A program made the position numbers and the translations under genes. Positions 16,575 to 24,766 of a stretch of 64,000 nucleotides of DNA are shown piece after piece. Where the stretch lies: assembly GCA_017415425.1 (NCBI GenBank), contig JAFQGT010000016.1, positions 1 through 64,000 on the forward strand. Reading direction: 5' to 3'. Position 1 is the stretch's first letter. Each line of letters starts with the position of its first letter. Below the pieces are notes generated by a model. It ran no database searches. It was given only the letters and a program-made list of their open reading frames with translations, and was not told the DNA's origin. Source of the DNA: Oscillospiraceae bacterium. GTDB lineage: Bacteria; Bacillota; Clostridia; Oscillospirales; Oscillospiraceae.

Positions 16575-17834
16575 TTAGATCTTCTTGGCGTTTGCCAGCA
16601 GATAGGCCTCAGCCTCGGGATTCCACAGGCCGTTGTTTGCCTTGCACAGGCGGTCAAGCTCTGCGAACAGAGGATTGGTCTTAGCAGCCTCCTCGAAGTC
16701 TGCGATCGCAGTCAGAGGCAGGTCAATGTGGTTGTAGATCAGCTTCTTACCGCCGGGGATGCCAGGCAGATTCAGCACGGTGTCGATAACCGCATTCAGA
16801 CCACCGATGTGGGTAACCAGAGCAGCGGGATTCAGCTTACCGGCGTTCATCATTGCAATAGCTTCCTGCATATCGTGGGTGTTGCCACCAGAGGTGCCGA
16901 CCACGTGAGTGTACAGGTAGTGGACATTATACCAGTTGAAGGGAGCCTTGAACTTAGAGTCGGTAGGACCTGCAAAGAAATTCAGGCAGCCGTCGTAACC
17001 CAGAATGTCATCGGCCTGCTCGATAACAGGCTTAACAGGAGCGAAGCATACCACATCGTCGTAACCGGTGCCGCCGGTCAGGCTGCGCAGGTACTCGGTA
17101 GCATTTTCCATACGGGTGTTAACATAGTGCAGCTCAACGCCGTTCTTAGCTGCATCTTCCACAGTGTAGATGGAAGCAGCGCGCTGCAGGCGAGCCTCGT
17201 CAATGTCGGTAACCACCAGCAAGCCGGGACGGCGATCGCAGTGGATAATGTAGTCGATGGCAGCCAGACCCATAGGACCAACGGAGGCAAGCAATGCCAT
17301 CTTGCCGCCTTCCTTGATGCCCATTTCGTGCTCATAGGAACCGGCTTTGGTGTGGTACATTGCGTGGAAAGTGCCGATTACACAGCTCAGGGGCTCAGCC
17401 AGAGAACCGAAGTAATAGGTGTCGGAGTTGTAGGGCAGCAGGCAGTCGGACAGCAGGGTCTCGATGGGGACATTACTGTAGGTGGAGTTGCCGCCGCAGA
17501 AATTGTAGGAGTAGCCGGGAGCCATCTGAGAGCCCTTGTAGAAGTGGGCAGGCTGGATAACAAACTTATCGCCAACATTGTATTTATGCTTCCAGTTTTC
17601 GCCTACTGCAACGATGTCGCCGCAGAATTCGTGACCAACGATGGTGGGGTTGGTAGCGCAGTCATCGGGAACGCGCTTGTGCTCGGGACCTTCCAGAGCT
17701 GCCTTGTAGGTGGACATACAAGCGGAGTCGGAAACAACGCGGATCTGCACGTCATCGGGGCCTACTTCGGGCAGAGCAAACTCTTCCAGCCGCAGGTCAT
17801 TCTTGCCATAGATTCTAACTGCTTTGGTATTCAT
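16575..17834 (-). CDS. Zinc-dependent dehydrogenase of the L-sorbose-1-phosphate reductase (SorE) type
   Basis: The 419-residue medium-chain dehydrogenase strongly resembles the SorE/YdjJ family. Diagnostic stretches are VPDDCATNPTIVGHEFCGDI near residue 60 (HE zinc ligands), SLAEPLSCVIGTF, the cofactor loop ASVGPMGLAAIDY and YDGCLNFFAGP with VVGTSGGNTHDM in the C-terminal third. SorE reduces L-sorbose 1-phosphate to D-glucitol 6-phosphate with NADPH. Here the neighbouring genes point to a different ketose 1-phosphate, probably made by the kinase at the head of the operon. It is the last gene of the operon; RBS GGAGGAAATTA. Family assignment is confident; the substrate is inferred. Confidence 0.85.
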   Translation of the reverse strand: MNTKAVRIYGKNDLRLEEFALPEVGPDDVQIRVVSDSACMSTYKAALEGPEHKRVPDDCATNPTIVGHEFCGDIVAVGENWKHKYNVGDKFVIQPAHFYKGSQMAPGYSYNFCGGNSTYSNVPIETLLSDCLLPYNSDTYYFGSLAEPLSCVIGTFHAMYHTKAGSYEHEMGIKEGGKMALLASVGPMGLAAIDYIIHCDRRPGLLVVTDIDEARLQRAASIYTVEDAAKNGVELHYVNTRMENATEYLRSLTGGTGYDDVVCFAPVKPVIEQADDILGYDGCLNFFAGPTDSKFKAPFNWYNVHYLYTHVVGTSGGNTHDMQEAIAMMNAGKLNPAALVTHIGGLNAVIDTVLNLPGIPGGKKLIYNHIDLPLTAIADFEEAAKTNPLFAELDRLCKANNGLWNPEAEAYLLANAKKI

Positions 17835-17862
17835 AATTAATTTCCTCCATATATCGTTAATT

Positions 17863-19017
17863 TTAAGTATTTCTCTCGTGTTCAATCAGTTTCCAGGTGG
17901 CATCGATCAAGTTCTGGAACAAGGGATTCTCCATAGCCTTGATGACAAAGATCTGGCGGGGAGAGTTGATGTCCTCACCGGAGATCTGGAACATACCGTA
18001 CTGGTCACACAGGCTGCGCAGACGCTCCAGCTGTGCGGGGGTGTTCCGGGTAGGCATATAGGTGACAGCCTTGACACCCTCCTCCTTCAGACACTCAAAC
18101 ACTTCCTCCAGATAATCGTCCTCGAACTTCTGCGCCTTCTTGTCTCCGGTGACGGATTCGCCCACATCACCCAGATAAGCATAGCATAGGAAAGCATCGA
18201 TCTCGTTACACAGCTTGACCATATCAGCCAGTTTCGGACACTCGTCGGTTGCGTCAATGAAGATCTTGGGAACGAAAGTGCCCTTCAGCATACCCAGAAC
18301 ATCGTACTCATAGAAGGGGTACTCGGTATCCAGCAGCATCGCCTTCTGCTTCTCAGATAGGGTCATACCCACCTGTGTCAGCTTGTCGATCATACCCTGA
18401 CCCTTGCCCACCTGCTTGACCAGCTCAATGGCCAGCGCGTACATCAGATGCCGCTCGGTAACACCACCGTTTTCTGCTGCCATAGACAGGGGCAAAACAT
18501 CCCGATCGTAATCCAGTTCCACACCCACCAGAGCATTGATCCGCTGGATCATAGCGCGGTTGCGGGCGTGACGGGCAGCCTGGTAGGGCTTAAAGAACTC
18601 AGTAAGGGTGTCGATCTTATTGTGAGGCACACCTTGAATGGTCATATAGCTGACGCCCACTTGATCGGGGTTATTGGTGCGGCGACCCTCCATACGGGTG
18701 CCATCCATCGTGATTCTGGCCTCCATACCGATGGTGACCGGCATATCCACCAACTTGGCAGCCTCCAGAAATTCCCGGGCACCGGAGATGGAATCGTGGT
18801 CGATGATACCGGCGGTGCAAAGCCCCTCCATCCGGGCTGCGTACACAGCGGCAGTGGGAGAATAGGGAGAGAAGGAGTAAGTGGTGTGAATATGATTGTT
18901 AATATACTGAGGCACCATAGGTGGGAACTGGGCAGTCTTCAGAACCTCCGCCAGATTGGCAAGCCGCTCCTCCTTGGTGGGTGCATTCAGTTTATTCAAA
19001 ATAGCAATATCGATCAT
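17863..19017 (-). CDS. PHP-domain protein of unknown substrate
   Basis: The 384-residue protein has a PHP (polymerase and histidinol phosphatase) metal site. NHIHTTYSFSPYSP provides the His42-x-His44 pair. GIIDHDSISGAREF (around residue 75) and IGMEARITMDG (about residue 98) give further metal ligands. The long C-terminal extension (residues 200-384) is not one I recognise. PHP proteins hydrolyse phosphoesters such as histidinol phosphate and also act as nucleases, so a sugar-phosphate phosphatase or lyase role is possible. It lies 14 bases after the SrlD-like gene and 28 bases before the SorE-like gene. Confidence 0.75.
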   Translation of the reverse strand: MIDIAILNKLNAPTKEERLANLAEVLKTAQFPPMVPQYINNHIHTTYSFSPYSPTAAVYAARMEGLCTAGIIDHDSISGAREFLEAAKLVDMPVTIGMEARITMDGTRMEGRRTNNPDQVGVSYMTIQGVPHNKIDTLTEFFKPYQAARHARNRAMIQRINALVGVELDYDRDVLPLSMAAENGGVTERHLMYALAIELVKQVGKGQGMIDKLTQVGMTLSEKQKAMLLDTEYPFYEYDVLGMLKGTFVPKIFIDATDECPKLADMVKLCNEIDAFLCYAYLGDVGESVTGDKKAQKFEDDYLEEVFECLKEEGVKAVTYMPTRNTPAQLERLRSLCDQYGMFQISGEDINSPRQIFVIKAMENPLFQNLIDATWKLIEHERNT

Positions 19018-19030
19018 TTATGTACCTCTG

Positions 19031-19909
19031 TTAATTCAGCATAATCTGACCGCCGGTGACAGGAATCGCCTGACCGGTCTCATACTTCTGCTCAACACAG
19101 TACATAACAGCCCGGGCCACGTCGATGGGCAGGCAGCCACGGTTCAGAGGCACCTTTGCCTCGTAGAAACGGCGGACATCTTCCACAGTCTTGGCACCGG
19201 GAACCTTGCCGGCCTCCAGATACTGAACAAACAGACCGCGGACAGGATCGGACCACAGAGGACCGTCCAGATAATTGCCGGGGCAGATGGCATTGACCTT
19301 AATATTGTAGGCAGCCAGTTCCATAGCCCAGGACTGTACCAAACCGATGGCGCCGAACTTGGAACCTGCATAAGCAAAGTTCTTGTTAGAGCCTTCCAGG
19401 CCGGACTTGGAGGAGTTGACAATGATGTCAAACATCGCGGTGGGGTCAGCCTCGTGCTGTGCTTCCATAATGATGGCAGCATACTTACAGGTCAGGAACA
19501 GGCCGGTGTAGTTGATAGCGGTAACGAAGTCGAAGTCCTTCTTCTCAAAATCAGCGATCGGGCCGGAACGAACAACGCCTGCGTTGGCGACCATAATGTC
19601 CAGACCGCCGAATTTCTCTACTACCTGTGCCACCATATTGGCGCAGCTTTCCTCATCGGAAACGTTGACCGCGATGGCCCAGGCCCGCTCGCCCAGCTCT
19701 GCGGCAACAGACTCTGCCAGTGGCAGGTTCATATCAGCAATAACGATCACAGCACCTTCTTTGTACAGTTCCTCGGCAATACCCTTGCCGAAACCCTGTG
19801 CAGCACCGGTAACGATGGTGATCTTACCAGCCAGACGACCTGTGGCCTGTATGCGGTTGTGGATGTTTTCCTTGGCAATGGCTTGCCATTTCGTCATATC
19901 TACGCTCAT
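19031..19909 (-). CDS. Short-chain dehydrogenase of the sorbitol-6-phosphate 2-dehydrogenase (SrlD) type
   Basis: The 292-residue SDR has the cofactor motif TGAAQGFGKG, the segment NAGVVRSG, catalytic Ser in NSSKSGLEGS and the Tyr-x3-Lys pair in YAGSKFGAIGL. Several stretches match the SrlD/GutD family closely (PLNRGC and the C-terminal TGGQIML). SrlD oxidises D-glucitol 6-phosphate to fructose 6-phosphate with NAD. The pairing with a SorE-like gene is the sorbose-operon chemistry. A 30-residue N-terminal extension is present compared with SrlD. RBS GAGGAG. Confidence 0.85.
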   Translation of the reverse strand: MSVDMTKWQAIAKENIHNRIQATGRLAGKITIVTGAAQGFGKGIAEELYKEGAVIVIADMNLPLAESVAAELGERAWAIAVNVSDEESCANMVAQVVEKFGGLDIMVANAGVVRSGPIADFEKKDFDFVTAINYTGLFLTCKYAAIIMEAQHEADPTAMFDIIVNSSKSGLEGSNKNFAYAGSKFGAIGLVQSWAMELAAYNIKVNAICPGNYLDGPLWSDPVRGLFVQYLEAGKVPGAKTVEDVRRFYEAKVPLNRGCLPIDVARAVMYCVEQKYETGQAIPVTGGQIMLN

Positions 19910-19951
19910 TGTAACATCTCCTCAATTATGTAAAATATTTACAATATTTGC

Positions 19952-21421
19952 TTACTTCAAAAAAGTCCGCTGTTTCTGATAAGCAGCTTCCCATTCGGGG
20001 GTGTGGTTGGGATACCAGTGTTCTACAGCCTCGGAGTTGCGAACCACCTGACGCAGATGATCCAGATCTCGGATATCGCCCAACGCCATAGCCTGGGTCA
20101 GCAGATTGCCGATCGCCGCGCCCTCCACAGGGCCTGTTATCACTTCCCGATCCAAGGAATTGGCGATCAATTGATTCAGGAACTTGTTATTGATCGGTCC
20201 GCCAACGATATTCAGTGAGTCAATACGCTGACCCTTCATTGCTTCCAGACCCTCCAAAGCGCTGCGGTATTTCAGTGCCAAAGACTCATAAACACAGCGG
20301 GCAATTTCGCCTACGCTTTCGGGGACAGGCTGGTTGGTATCCCGGCAGAAATCCTTGATTTTCTGGACCATATTGCCACCGGCATAGAACTGGGGCGCAT
20401 CGGGGTTGATGATACTACGCAGCGGTTCAGCCTTTCGAGCCTCTACAACGATCTCATCCCAGCTCAACTGGATACCGGCCTTGATCCAATCACGGCGGCA
20501 TTCCTGGATGATCCACATACCAATGATGTTATTCAGCGGACGATAAGTTCCCTGAACAGTGCCTTCGTTAGAGAATCCCCGCGTCCGTGCCTCAGCAGAC
20601 AGATCGGGTTCATCCATCTCCGCGCCAAACAGGCTCCAGGTGCCGGAGGAGCAGAAGGCAAAGCTGCCGCTGCCGGGGATCGCTGCCACCGCAGATGCGG
20701 TATCGTGGCTGCCCACCGCCACAAAGGGCGCGGGATTCAGACCCAGTTCCTCACACAGCTCCTTCCGCAAATGGCCGCGGATCGTGCCGGTCTTTTCGAT
20801 CTTGGTGAATATCTTCTTGGGCAGACCCAGCTCCTCGATGGTCTCCCAATCCCAATCCTTGGTAGTGGGGTTATAGAGCTGGCTGGTGGTTGCGATGGTG
20901 TATTCTGTTCCCTTCACTCCGCTGAGGAAGTAACCCAGCAGGTCGGGGATAAACAGCATCGTTTCCGCCACCTGCAGGGCGGAGTCCTCTTCCCGCAGTC
21001 TGCGGTACAGCTGATAGACAGTGTTAAAGCTCTGGTTGGTATTGATACCGGTACGGGCATACATTGTCTCAGCGGAGATCTTCTCCTTCACCGCGTCCAC
21101 ATCTTCCTGAACGCTCAGGCGGTAGGAGCGGGGTACGCCTGCCAAATGACCGTTCCGATCCAGCAAACCGTAATCAACACCCCAGGTATCGATACCGAAA
21201 GCATCCAGATCACCGTAGCCACCTTGCTTGAATGCCTGCAGACCCAACTTCAGCTGGTTATACAAATACGGAATATCCCAATAAAATACGCCGTTCATTT
21301 CAATATAATTATTCTCAAACCGATGCAGTTCCTTCATAGTGATTCTCTCACCGTCGAACTGGCCGAGAATGGCGCGGCCGTTGCTGGCACCCAAGTCAAA
21401 TGCTAACAGATTTCTAGTCAT
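19952..21421 (-). CDS. FGGY-family sugar kinase, rhamnulokinase-like
   Basis: The 489-residue kinase starts NLLAFDLGASNGRAILGQF, the ATP-binding ASKHA phosphate loop of rhamnulokinases (RhaB). AFGIDTWGVDYGLLD and VGSHDTASAV are further family motifs, and a C-terminal NIVGGPINNKFLNQ is the adenosine motif. Next to an L-fucose isomerase it most likely phosphorylates a 6-deoxy-ketose or related ketose on the 1-hydroxyl. RhaB-type kinases often serve as fuculokinases in Clostridia. It is the first gene of the leftward operon. Start ATG after CAGGGGG. Confidence 0.85.
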   Translation of the reverse strand: MTRNLLAFDLGASNGRAILGQFDGERITMKELHRFENNYIEMNGVFYWDIPYLYNQLKLGLQAFKQGGYGDLDAFGIDTWGVDYGLLDRNGHLAGVPRSYRLSVQEDVDAVKEKISAETMYARTGINTNQSFNTVYQLYRRLREEDSALQVAETMLFIPDLLGYFLSGVKGTEYTIATTSQLYNPTTKDWDWETIEELGLPKKIFTKIEKTGTIRGHLRKELCEELGLNPAPFVAVGSHDTASAVAAIPGSGSFAFCSSGTWSLFGAEMDEPDLSAEARTRGFSNEGTVQGTYRPLNNIIGMWIIQECRRDWIKAGIQLSWDEIVVEARKAEPLRSIINPDAPQFYAGGNMVQKIKDFCRDTNQPVPESVGEIARCVYESLALKYRSALEGLEAMKGQRIDSLNIVGGPINNKFLNQLIANSLDREVITGPVEGAAIGNLLTQAMALGDIRDLDHLRQVVRNSEAVEHWYPNHTPEWEAAYQKQRTFLK

Positions 21422-21527
21422 TTTTCAACCCCCTGTAACTGTTTGAGCCACGGCGCATTCCCTTTTTCAGGATGCTTCCGGAGCAGTATTCTCTGCGGAT
21501 TTATGCGGTATTTCGAAAGAAACAACC

Positions 21528-21545
21528 TTTGCGCGAATCGATTCG
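21528..21545. promoter_or_regulatory. LacI-type operator 1
   Basis: TTTGCGCGAATCGATTCG, followed by C, extends to a perfect 14-base palindrome GCGAATCGATTCGC at 21533-21546. It lies about 100 bases downstream of the leftward promoter and upstream of the kinase gene, where it could act as a roadblock or through looping to operator 2. Confidence 0.85.
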
Positions 21546-21648
21546 CCCTCATTTCGCCTGTAAAATCTGGGCTTTTAGGGGCAGAACCCATTCGTCTGCA
21601 ACAGGCACCTAGGAAAAAAGGGCATTCTACCCCCTATAATCCGCTTAT

Positions 21649-21677
21649 AATATAATAAACTTCACCAAAAAAATCAA
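21649..21677 (-). promoter_or_regulatory. Promoter of the leftward kinase operon
   Basis: The minus strand has TTGATT (21672-21677), 17 bases, then TATATT (21649-21654). Confidence 0.65.
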
Positions 21678-21698
21678 GGTCTAATTTGCGATTTTTTA

Positions 21699-21727
21699 TT
21701 GACATTACAAAATTCTTTTTATATTAT
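21699..21727 (+). promoter_or_regulatory. Promoter of lacI-fucI-fucU
   Basis: TTGACA (21699-21704), 17 bases, then TATTAT (21722-21727). The operator copy at 21759-21776 lies just downstream of the expected start point. Confidence 0.8.
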
Positions 21728-21758
21728 GGAGGTAGCAAATTCAGTAGTTTTTATAGAG

Positions 21759-21776
21759 TTTGCGCGAATCGATTCG
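21759..21776. promoter_or_regulatory. LacI-type operator 2
   Basis: TTTGCGCGAATCGATTCG, identical over 18 bases to operator 1. It ends 26 bases before the regulator start, so autoregulation by the adjacent LacI protein is the simple reading. Confidence 0.85.
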
Positions 21777-21802
21777 TTTTTCTGTAAAATTGAGGAATCA
21801 CT

Positions 21803-22792
21803 ATGGCAACCATCAAAGATGTGGCAAAGTTGGCAGGGGTCTCCCCTTCCACCATTTCCAAATATATGAACGGCGGTAACGTTCGGGAAGAAAACGCAGA
21901 AGCCATCCGCTCCGCCATTGTGGCACTGGACTATCGGGTGAATCCTTTTGCCCGAAATCTAAAGACCCAGCGCAGCCGCTCTATCGGCGTGCTGCTGCCG
22001 GATATCACCGCACCCTTCTTCGGCAATGTAATGACCGCCCTGGACAAGGTTCTCCGGGAGCACGGCTACCACAGTCTGATCTCCTGCTACGGTTCCAATC
22101 ACGGTCTGGAGCGGGACAATCTGCGGTTCTTGATTTCCACTGGTGTAGACGGTCTCATTTATATGCCGGAAAACCTCTCTGTGGAGGAATTTTTTGAGTT
22201 GACCGCCAATTGCAGCATCCCCACGGTTCAGATTGACCGGAGTATACAGGGTCTTCCTTGCGACACCGTGCTGTCTGACAATGCCGATGCGGCCCACGCC
22301 GCCATTACCCGTCTGGCTGCACAGGGTCACAAGCGTATTGCCATCATCACCGGCCCCAAGGTGGTCTTCTCTGCCAAGGAACGTCTGGTAGGTTATTTGC
22401 GGGCGCTGTCCGATCTGGGTATTCTCTACGACGATCAGCTAGTCATCAGCGGGCAAAATGATTTTGCCACCGGTTACCGGGGATTCGAAGATCTGATGCA
22501 GCTGTCCGACCGCCCCACCGCCGTTTTCACCACCAACTATGACATCACAATCGGGTTCATTACCGCCGCTAGAGAACGAGGTCTGCTGATTCCCCAGGAC
22601 ATTGCAGTTTTCGGCTTTGACTGTTTGGATATCTGCACGATGATGAAGCCTCCCCTGCCGGTGGTCCACCAGCCGGAGCAGGAGATTGGTCAGCTGGCTG
22701 CCCGATATTTGATCGAACGGCTTACCGGCTTTGACGGCCCGCCACGCACCACCCGGCTCTGCAGCAGCATCGAGCCGAAGGAATCTGTATAA
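21803..22792 (+). CDS. LacI-family transcriptional regulator of the sugar locus
   Basis: The 329-residue regulator has a classic LacI helix-turn-helix (residues 2-21, TIKDVAKLAGVSPSTISKY), a hinge helix near 50 (NPFARNLKTQ) and a periplasmic-binding-type effector domain from about 60 to 320 (GVLLPDITAPFFG). It probably represses the divergent operon and itself through the two 18-base palindromes in the spacer. The inducer is unknown, probably the sugar substrate or a ketose phosphate. Divergent from the kinase operon and upstream of fucI. Confidence 0.92.
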   Translation: MATIKDVAKLAGVSPSTISKYMNGGNVREENAEAIRSAIVALDYRVNPFARNLKTQRSRSIGVLLPDITAPFFGNVMTALDKVLREHGYHSLISCYGSNHGLERDNLRFLISTGVDGLIYMPENLSVEEFFELTANCSIPTVQIDRSIQGLPCDTVLSDNADAAHAAITRLAAQGHKRIAIITGPKVVFSAKERLVGYLRALSDLGILYDDQLVISGQNDFATGYRGFEDLMQLSDRPTAVFTTNYDITIGFITAARERGLLIPQDIAVFGFDCLDICTMMKPPLPVVHQPEQEIGQLAARYLIERLTGFDGPPRTTRLCSSIEPKESV

Positions 22793-22794
22793 AG

Positions 22795-22812
22795 CGCAGT
22801 ATCTGCGTTTTT
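22795..22812 (+). terminator. Weak hairpin between lacI and fucI
   Basis: CGCAG, TAT, CTGCG followed by TTTTTAT, directly after the LacI stop. The five-base stem is short, so it probably only attenuates read-through into fucI. Confidence 0.4.
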
Positions 22813-22865
22813 ATAAATTTTGTAAATTCGTCGCACATTTGCGACAAAATTAGGAGGAAAAAACT

Positions 22866-24695
22866 ATGGCAAAAAACAGATATGTTGGTGATTATCCTGT
22901 CATCGGCATTCGCCCCATCGTTGACGGTCGCCGTGGCCCTCAGATGATGCGTGAGTCCCTGGAGCCCCTGGTTTGGGCAATGGCTGAGTCCGCTAAGAAG
23001 CTATTCGAGGAGAATCTGTTCTACTCCAACGGTGAGCCTGTGAAGGTTGTTATGGCTGACACCTGCATCGGCCGCGTTCCCGAGGCTGCTGCCTGTGCCA
23101 ACAAGTTCAAGAAGGAAGGCGTTTCCATCACTCTGTCCGTAACTCCCTGCTGGTGCTACGGCTCTGAGACTATGGATATGGATCCTCACACCATTAAGGG
23201 TGTTTGGGGCTTCAACGGCACCGAGCGCCCCGGCGCTGTGTATCTGGCTGCTGTTCTGGCCGGCCACGCACAGAAGGGTCTGCCCGCATTCGGCATCTAT
23301 GGCCACGAAGTTCAGGACCGTGACCAGGTTACCCAGATGCCCGAGGATGTGAAGGAAAAGCTGCTGCGCTTCGGCCGCGCTGCTGTCGCTGTTGCTACTA
23401 TGCGTGGCAAGAGCTATCTGCAGATCGGTTCTCAGTGTATGGGTATCGCCGGCTCCATTATGGACCAGAGCGTGCTGGAAGAGTACTTCGGTATGCGTGT
23501 TGAGTCCGTGGACGAGGTAGAGATCCTGCGCCGTATGGAAGAAGGCATCTACAACGAGGAAGAGTTCCAGAAGGCTCTGGCCTGGACCAAGGAGCACTGC
23601 AAGGAAGGCCGCGACGACAACGTGGAAGAAGTGGAATTCCTGGGTGAGAAGGTTCGTATTAAGTTCACTCCCGAAGAGAAGGAAAAGCAGTGGGAGTTCA
23701 CCGTTAAGATGTACTGCATCATCAAGGACCTGATGGCCGGCAACCCCAACCTGTCCGACAAGTTCGAGGAAGAGAAGGTTGGTCACAACGCCATCGCCGG
23801 CGGCTTCCAGGGTCAGCGTCAGTGGACCGACCACTGGCCCAACTGTGACTACCCTGAGGCACTGCTCTCCTCCACCTTCGACTACGAAGGTGCCCGTGAG
23901 CCCTACACTCTGGCTACCGAGAACGACATTCTCAACGGTATGAGTATGCTGATGATGCGCCTGCTGACCCACCGTGCACAGATCTTCGCTGACGTGCGTA
24001 CTTACTGGTCCGGCGAGGCTACCGAGCGTGTTACCGGTTACAAGCTGGAAGGTAAGGCTGCTGAATCCAACGGTATCATCCACCTGCTGAACTCCGGTGC
24101 AGCTTGCCTGGATGCTTCCGGTGTCTGCACCGATGAGAACGGCAATGCCACTATGAAGAAGTGGTGGGAAGTCACCGAGGAAGACATTAAGAAGATGACC
24201 GACGCCACCGTATGGTGTGAAGCCGGCCAGGATAACTTCCGCGGCGGCGGATTCTCCAGCCACTACACCACCAAGGCCGAAATGCCCTGCACTATGATCC
24301 GTATGAATCTGGTCAAGGGTCTGGGCCCCGTGCTGCAGATCGCAGAAGGCTGGACTGTCAACCTGCCCGACCAGGTTTCCGACACTCTGATGGAGCGCAC
24401 CAACCCCACCTGGCCCTGCACTTGGTTCGCACCTCGCTGCGACGGCAAGGAAGGCTCCCCCTTCAAGACCGCTTACGAGGTCATGATGAACTGGGGCGCT
24501 AACCACGGTGCTATCTCCTACGGCCACATCGGTGCTGACTTGATCACTATGTGCTCTATGCTGCGGATTCCCGTCTGTATGCACAACGTTCCCGAGGATG
24601 ACATCTACCGTCCCGCTTGCTGGAATGCATTCGGTATGGATAAGGAAGGCCAGGACTACCGCGCCTGCGCTACCTACGGTCCTATGTACAAGTAA
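22866..24695 (+). CDS. fucI: L-fucose isomerase
   Basis: The 609-residue protein matches FucI (Escherichia enzyme about 590 residues). Key regions include TCIGRVPEAAACANKFK, GFNGTERPGAVYLAA, the catalytic/metal stretch ATENDILNGMSM (around residue 358, with the first Glu), and WCEAGQDNFRGGGFSSHY. FucI interconverts L-fucose and L-fuculose and accepts D-arabinose and L-galactose in characterised cases. Its codon use is visibly biased towards C- and G-ending preferred codons (AAG, CTG, CGC), as in highly expressed genes. RBS TTAGGAGG. The natural substrate in this strain is inferred. Confidence 0.93.
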   Translation: MAKNRYVGDYPVIGIRPIVDGRRGPQMMRESLEPLVWAMAESAKKLFEENLFYSNGEPVKVVMADTCIGRVPEAAACANKFKKEGVSITLSVTPCWCYGSETMDMDPHTIKGVWGFNGTERPGAVYLAAVLAGHAQKGLPAFGIYGHEVQDRDQVTQMPEDVKEKLLRFGRAAVAVATMRGKSYLQIGSQCMGIAGSIMDQSVLEEYFGMRVESVDEVEILRRMEEGIYNEEEFQKALAWTKEHCKEGRDDNVEEVEFLGEKVRIKFTPEEKEKQWEFTVKMYCIIKDLMAGNPNLSDKFEEEKVGHNAIAGGFQGQRQWTDHWPNCDYPEALLSSTFDYEGAREPYTLATENDILNGMSMLMMRLLTHRAQIFADVRTYWSGEATERVTGYKLEGKAAESNGIIHLLNSGAACLDASGVCTDENGNATMKKWWEVTEEDIKKMTDATVWCEAGQDNFRGGGFSSHYTTKAEMPCTMIRMNLVKGLGPVLQIAEGWTVNLPDQVSDTLMERTNPTWPCTWFAPRCDGKEGSPFKTAYEVMMNWGANHGAISYGHIGADLITMCSMLRIPVCMHNVPEDDIYRPACWNAFGMDKEGQDYRACATYGPMYK

Positions 24696-24705
24696 TTTCC
24701 CATAT

Positions 24706-24737
24706 AAAAAGTGGCGGTCTGATGGCCGCCACTTTTT
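24706..24737 (+). terminator. Hairpin between fucI and fucU
   Basis: An AAAAAGTGGCGG/CCGCCACTTTTT stem lies 11 bases after the fucI stop. It has intrinsic-terminator form, and fucU follows 30 bases later. It may allow partial read-through or 3-prime stabilisation of the fucI message. Confidence 0.75.
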
Positions 24738-24766
24738 CCAAAACACACTTTTGGAGGTAAATTGTT

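Larger units (their letters stand above)
21422..21802. promoter_or_regulatory. Divergent control region of the sugar locus
   Basis: This 381-base spacer carries two opposite promoters (leftward at 21649-21677, rightward at 21699-21727) and two copies of one palindromic operator. There is no open reading frame with a ribosome binding site. The leftward transcript has a leader of about 220 bases. Confidence 0.85.

Noticed and set aside
22822..22850. Hairpin GTCGC/GCGAC upstream of fucI as a third operator
   Set aside because: It does not match the 18-bp operator, and the five-base stem is too short to claim a regulatory role.
23001..24746. Very long open frame antisense to fucI (581 codons)
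   Set aside because: It mirrors the strongly biased codon usage of fucI, has no ribosome binding site and gives a low-complexity protein. The sense gene is clearly real.
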